Part shown: piece by piece, positions 61,398 to 64,000 of the stretch | Layout of the letters: each line of letters begins with the position of its first letter | Numbering within the stretch: the first letter of the stretch is position 1 | Translations under genes and position numbers: made by a program | Assembly: GCA_029891385.1 (NCBI GenBank) | Contig: CM057234.1 | Coordinates: forward strand, 28,925,046 to 28,989,045 | From: Erythroxylum novogranatense | Lineage: Eukaryota > Streptophyta > Magnoliopsida > Malpighiales > Erythroxylaceae | Length of the DNA stretch: 64,000 nucleotides | Direction of reading: 5' to 3' | Notes under the pieces: model-generated | Seen by the model: the letters and a program-made list of their open reading frames with translations, nothing else | Databases searched by the model: none | Told to the model about the DNA's origin: nothing

Positions 61398-62908
61398 GGA
61401 AGTAGAAAGGTCCATTCAATTATTCCACTCCCATTATTTGTTTAGTTGGTGGTTTTTTCTTGGTTACACTGTATTTTCCACCGAGAAATAGGAAATTAAT
61501 TTAACCAGAAAATTTCTAGACCTTCTTTTCCACTCCTATGTACATAGATTATGAATGCCAACATTTTAGTTTCCAGCAATTTACATTGCCCTGTACTATT
61601 GGATCATGCTTGCTTAGTTCAGTTGAACTTGTTACAATGCTAAACGGGTACTTAGTAAAGTTTTCACACCCTCGAAGTTGGTGGAACATAAATGGATTGG
61701 CTCTTGTTCTATTAATATCTTCTTCTTTTCTCTTTATCCAAAAGCACTCATGTTTGGGTTTAATTGGATGCAACTCAAACTGTGATCTTGAGCATGGTGT
61801 GGGTGGGTGTTTAGAGGTGTCATTCTAGGTATTGCTTCTATTTTGCATAAATATGACAAAATCACAAAGTTTTCAGATTAAAAATGATGCTACTCCTTTG
61901 AAAATACGCGTCCTGTAACTTAAAAATTATATATCATAGCTGAAAAGTTCCATTAACCCAATTACATTATGTCAATCATACATTTGATCTTTCTAATGGT
62001 AACTTTTCAGCCATATGAATTGCCTCTTTAAGTCTTCTAATCATAAGTTGCAACTTTTCAATGTAACTTCTTATTTATACAGGTAAAGGCAATTTGATCT
62101 TTTGATGATTTATTCAAATATTTAAAAAATCTATAATCATTTATATTAACTAGCAATATATATATTGAAAAAAACTAATAAAATGAGTGTTTGTGTGTAT
62201 TTAAGATAATGTTTCAGAATTTTTAACGAGTGAACTAAAAGAAAGAAAGCATCTTTATCCCAAATGTCAAATGTCCGAGTCTAAAGAAAGCATTGCTTGA
62301 CAAAATAATAGAATAGCTCCAGTTATTGCTAAATGTTTTCTTATTTACAATGTCCACTCTCATCTAACCGCAATTTGTGCACCGGTCCAGAAATACAAAC
62401 ACTTACTTCTTTATATTTTAAATATTATTTTAACATTTTCTTAAACAAAATTACTTATATATAATAATTAATAATTCAATTTGTTAAACAAATTCATGAT
62501 AAAATAATAATTAAATTTTAACAATAATAATTTAAAATTTTTTCAGTTAAATTATAAAGGTAAATAAAAACCTAAATTTTAAGTTGAAATATGATATTCT
62601 AATTGTATATAAGCTTACATATAATTTCTTACTCTACCTCCTCAAAACCCTTCATGTTAAAGTATTATTAATAACCACAAAAATAATATAAATTTTAAAC
62701 AATATATAAATAATTGATACACTACTAAAGTTTAGAAAAAAAAAGGTATGCTTTTATTAAAACCTTTTGAACTACACATGTATTATCCAAAACCTCTGTA
62801 CATAGACATAAACATAAAATGTTTATTTAAATATACATAGGATTATTGCAACTATAAATAAGTCTCTTATTAAAAAGTTTAAACACTTTAATTTAATAAT
62901 AAGAGATG
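61398..62908. other. 3' flank and intergenic DNA
   Basis: The first few hundred bases should include the 3' UTR of the ABHD17-like gene. Beyond 61,900 the sequence is very AT-rich with no gene seen. Confidence 0.45.
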
Positions 62909-62912
62909 TTAA

Positions 62913-64000
62913 GGGCCTGTTTGGTTGGATGCTAATTAATGGAATGGAATGGAGTGTGACCCCGTGTATGGTTACTATCCCCGTGATTGGGGACAGTTAA
63001 CATAACAAAATAATCTTGTCCCCATCACACGTTTGGTTAATGTCTTGGACTTTTTGTTCTCTGTCTTTGAAAGACAGGGATCAATTAATCTTGTCTCGTC
63101 CTAAACCGAAAGACAAAGACGCCTGTCCCTGTCTCCGGCTGAAAGAAACAAGCTCTCTCCCAAATTACCCCGCTCCTCTGATTTTTCTTCATTCGTTCTC
63201 TCTCGCACGTCCTCCTTCCCATCTTCTAGATAGCCTTGTCTCTCGCACGCTGGGCTTTCTCTCCATGCTTTGCTGTCGCACGGTGGGCAAGTCTCTCGCA
63301 CGCAAGGAGTCTTCTTCCACTGGTAAGCTTTTCTTATTTGCTGGAACAATGTGGCTGCCTCCGAAGGATTCCATTTATGTGGTGGCACAAATTTGGTCCA
63401 CCTGGTATTGTGCTTTAAATTTTTTCTAGTCTAGAGTCGAAAATGGAGGAAGAATCTGTGAAATGGAGACCTTCGGAGTGTTAGTTGTTTGTATATGTGG
63501 ATTTGTAGACTGTGGAGAGCGTCGGTCATTACTAGGGTTTGCAGATCTTCAATAGGATCATTTACCTCCTAGTCTTGTTGGGTCTTCGGTTAATTTCTGG
63601 GATATACCACAAAGTTTTTGATGTCTTTTTTTATTGTACATTTTTCTGGATTTTGGATCATTCCCACATTTGTTTTCCAAACTTTTAACTTGTTTCTTTG
63701 TTTCTGTGTACTAATCCTGGGTTGTTGTTGATCGGGGATAGGTTGCATTGCTTTGTTGATTGTATCCAAGTGTTGCTTCTGTTTCTTTTGACAGGTATGT
63801 ATGTTGTTCTGAATTGAATTTCCATTATGCTATGTTGTTTCTGATTGTTTGTGTTGTGTGAAGTATATATTGAATCTGAATTGTTTGTGAATTGGATTAT
63901 GCCTTGTGTTGGGTGAAGTATATATGTTTGTGTTGTGTGAAGTATATATTGAATGTGATTGTTTCGGAATTGGATTATGCCTTGTGTTGTGTGAAGTATA
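62913..64000 (+). mobile_element. Possible PIF/Harbinger-type DNA element, left end, partial
   Basis: TTAA precedes GGGCCTGTTTGGTTGG at 62,913. This terminal sequence, with a TTA/TAA target site, is typical of plant PIF/Harbinger elements and Tourist-like MITEs. Inside is a pyrimidine-rich part with repeated TCTCTCGCACG (63,199-63,302), intron-like GT (63,321) and AG (63,795) sites, and a tandem repeat at the edge. No transposase frame is in view and the right end is outside the window. A host gene 5' exon is the alternative. Confidence 0.35.
63847..64000 (+). repeat. 79-bp tandem repeat running off the right edge
   Basis: A 79-bp unit starting GTTTGTGTTGTGTGAAGTAT at 63847 begins again at 63926 and is still in its second copy at the window end. 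Each unit carries GTG(A/T)AGTATATAT-type text twice. Copies differ by a few substitutions and small gaps. Confidence 0.8.

Noticed and set aside
1..64000. A novel gene cluster or defence-like system
   Set aside because: All multi-gene arrays in the window resolve to gag-pol of LTR retrotransposons; the two host genes are unrelated single genes about 21 kb apart.

Overview
The window is nuclear DNA from a flowering plant, probably a eudicot. It is AT-rich, its two host genes have plant-type exon structure and close plant homologues, and most of the rest is plant LTR retrotransposon of Ty1/copia and Ty3/gypsy type, many with the iMet-tRNA primer site TGGTATCAGAGC. Nothing looks bacterial, organellar or CRISPR-like. 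I letter the elements A-J below; family assignments come from reading motifs, not from a search.

Left block (1-29,337) is a nest. Copia element A (minus; 5' LTR 23,925-25,452, gag-pol pieces at 21,705-21,990 and 11,139-12,424) is split by a complete SIRE-like copia B (minus; 12,430-21,699, target duplication ACATT). The pol of A then ends where the 3' LTR of gypsy C begins (plus; pol 5,052-7,454, LTR 7,455-11,136). C is cut inside its reverse transcriptase by gypsy D (minus; 5' LTR 1,914-5,051), which runs off the left edge. To the right of A lie a decayed copia I (about 25,800-29,337) and a 490-bp LTR with primer site of element J (30,577-31,066).

Middle (31,121-44,738): gypsy H (plus; 31,121-35,400, target duplication CATGT) is complete at its ends but has lost most of gag and the reverse-transcriptase active site. 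Then comes an intact host gene on the minus strand, an F-box protein of 441 aa (36,287-37,612) with a probable 5'-UTR intron. About 5 kb of AT-rich intergenic DNA follows, then a degenerate minisatellite (43,020-43,620).

Right block (43,640-57,210): an old Tat/Athila-type gypsy F (minus) is split by a complete chromodomain gypsy E (minus; 44,744-53,809, LTRs of 2.1 kb, target duplication TGATT). Fragments of A-family LTR follow in both orientations. The right end carries a six-exon host gene on the plus strand, an ABHD17-like alpha/beta hydrolase of 383 aa (58,222-61,397), and the start of a possible PIF/Harbinger-type DNA element (62,913 to the edge).

The two host genes are clean. The retroelements are full of small frameshifts, and differences between paired LTRs of one element fall repeatedly on CAG/CTG trinucleotides (CAG in one copy, CG in the other). 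This may be a base-calling artefact at CHG-methylated sites or a real mutational signature, and it decides how far the 'pseudogene' calls can be trusted. I found no convincing new biological system. The best leads are the CAG/CG signature, a palindromic CpG module shared by LTRs of two gypsy families, the third-ORF region of B and three tandem hairpins in the A leader.
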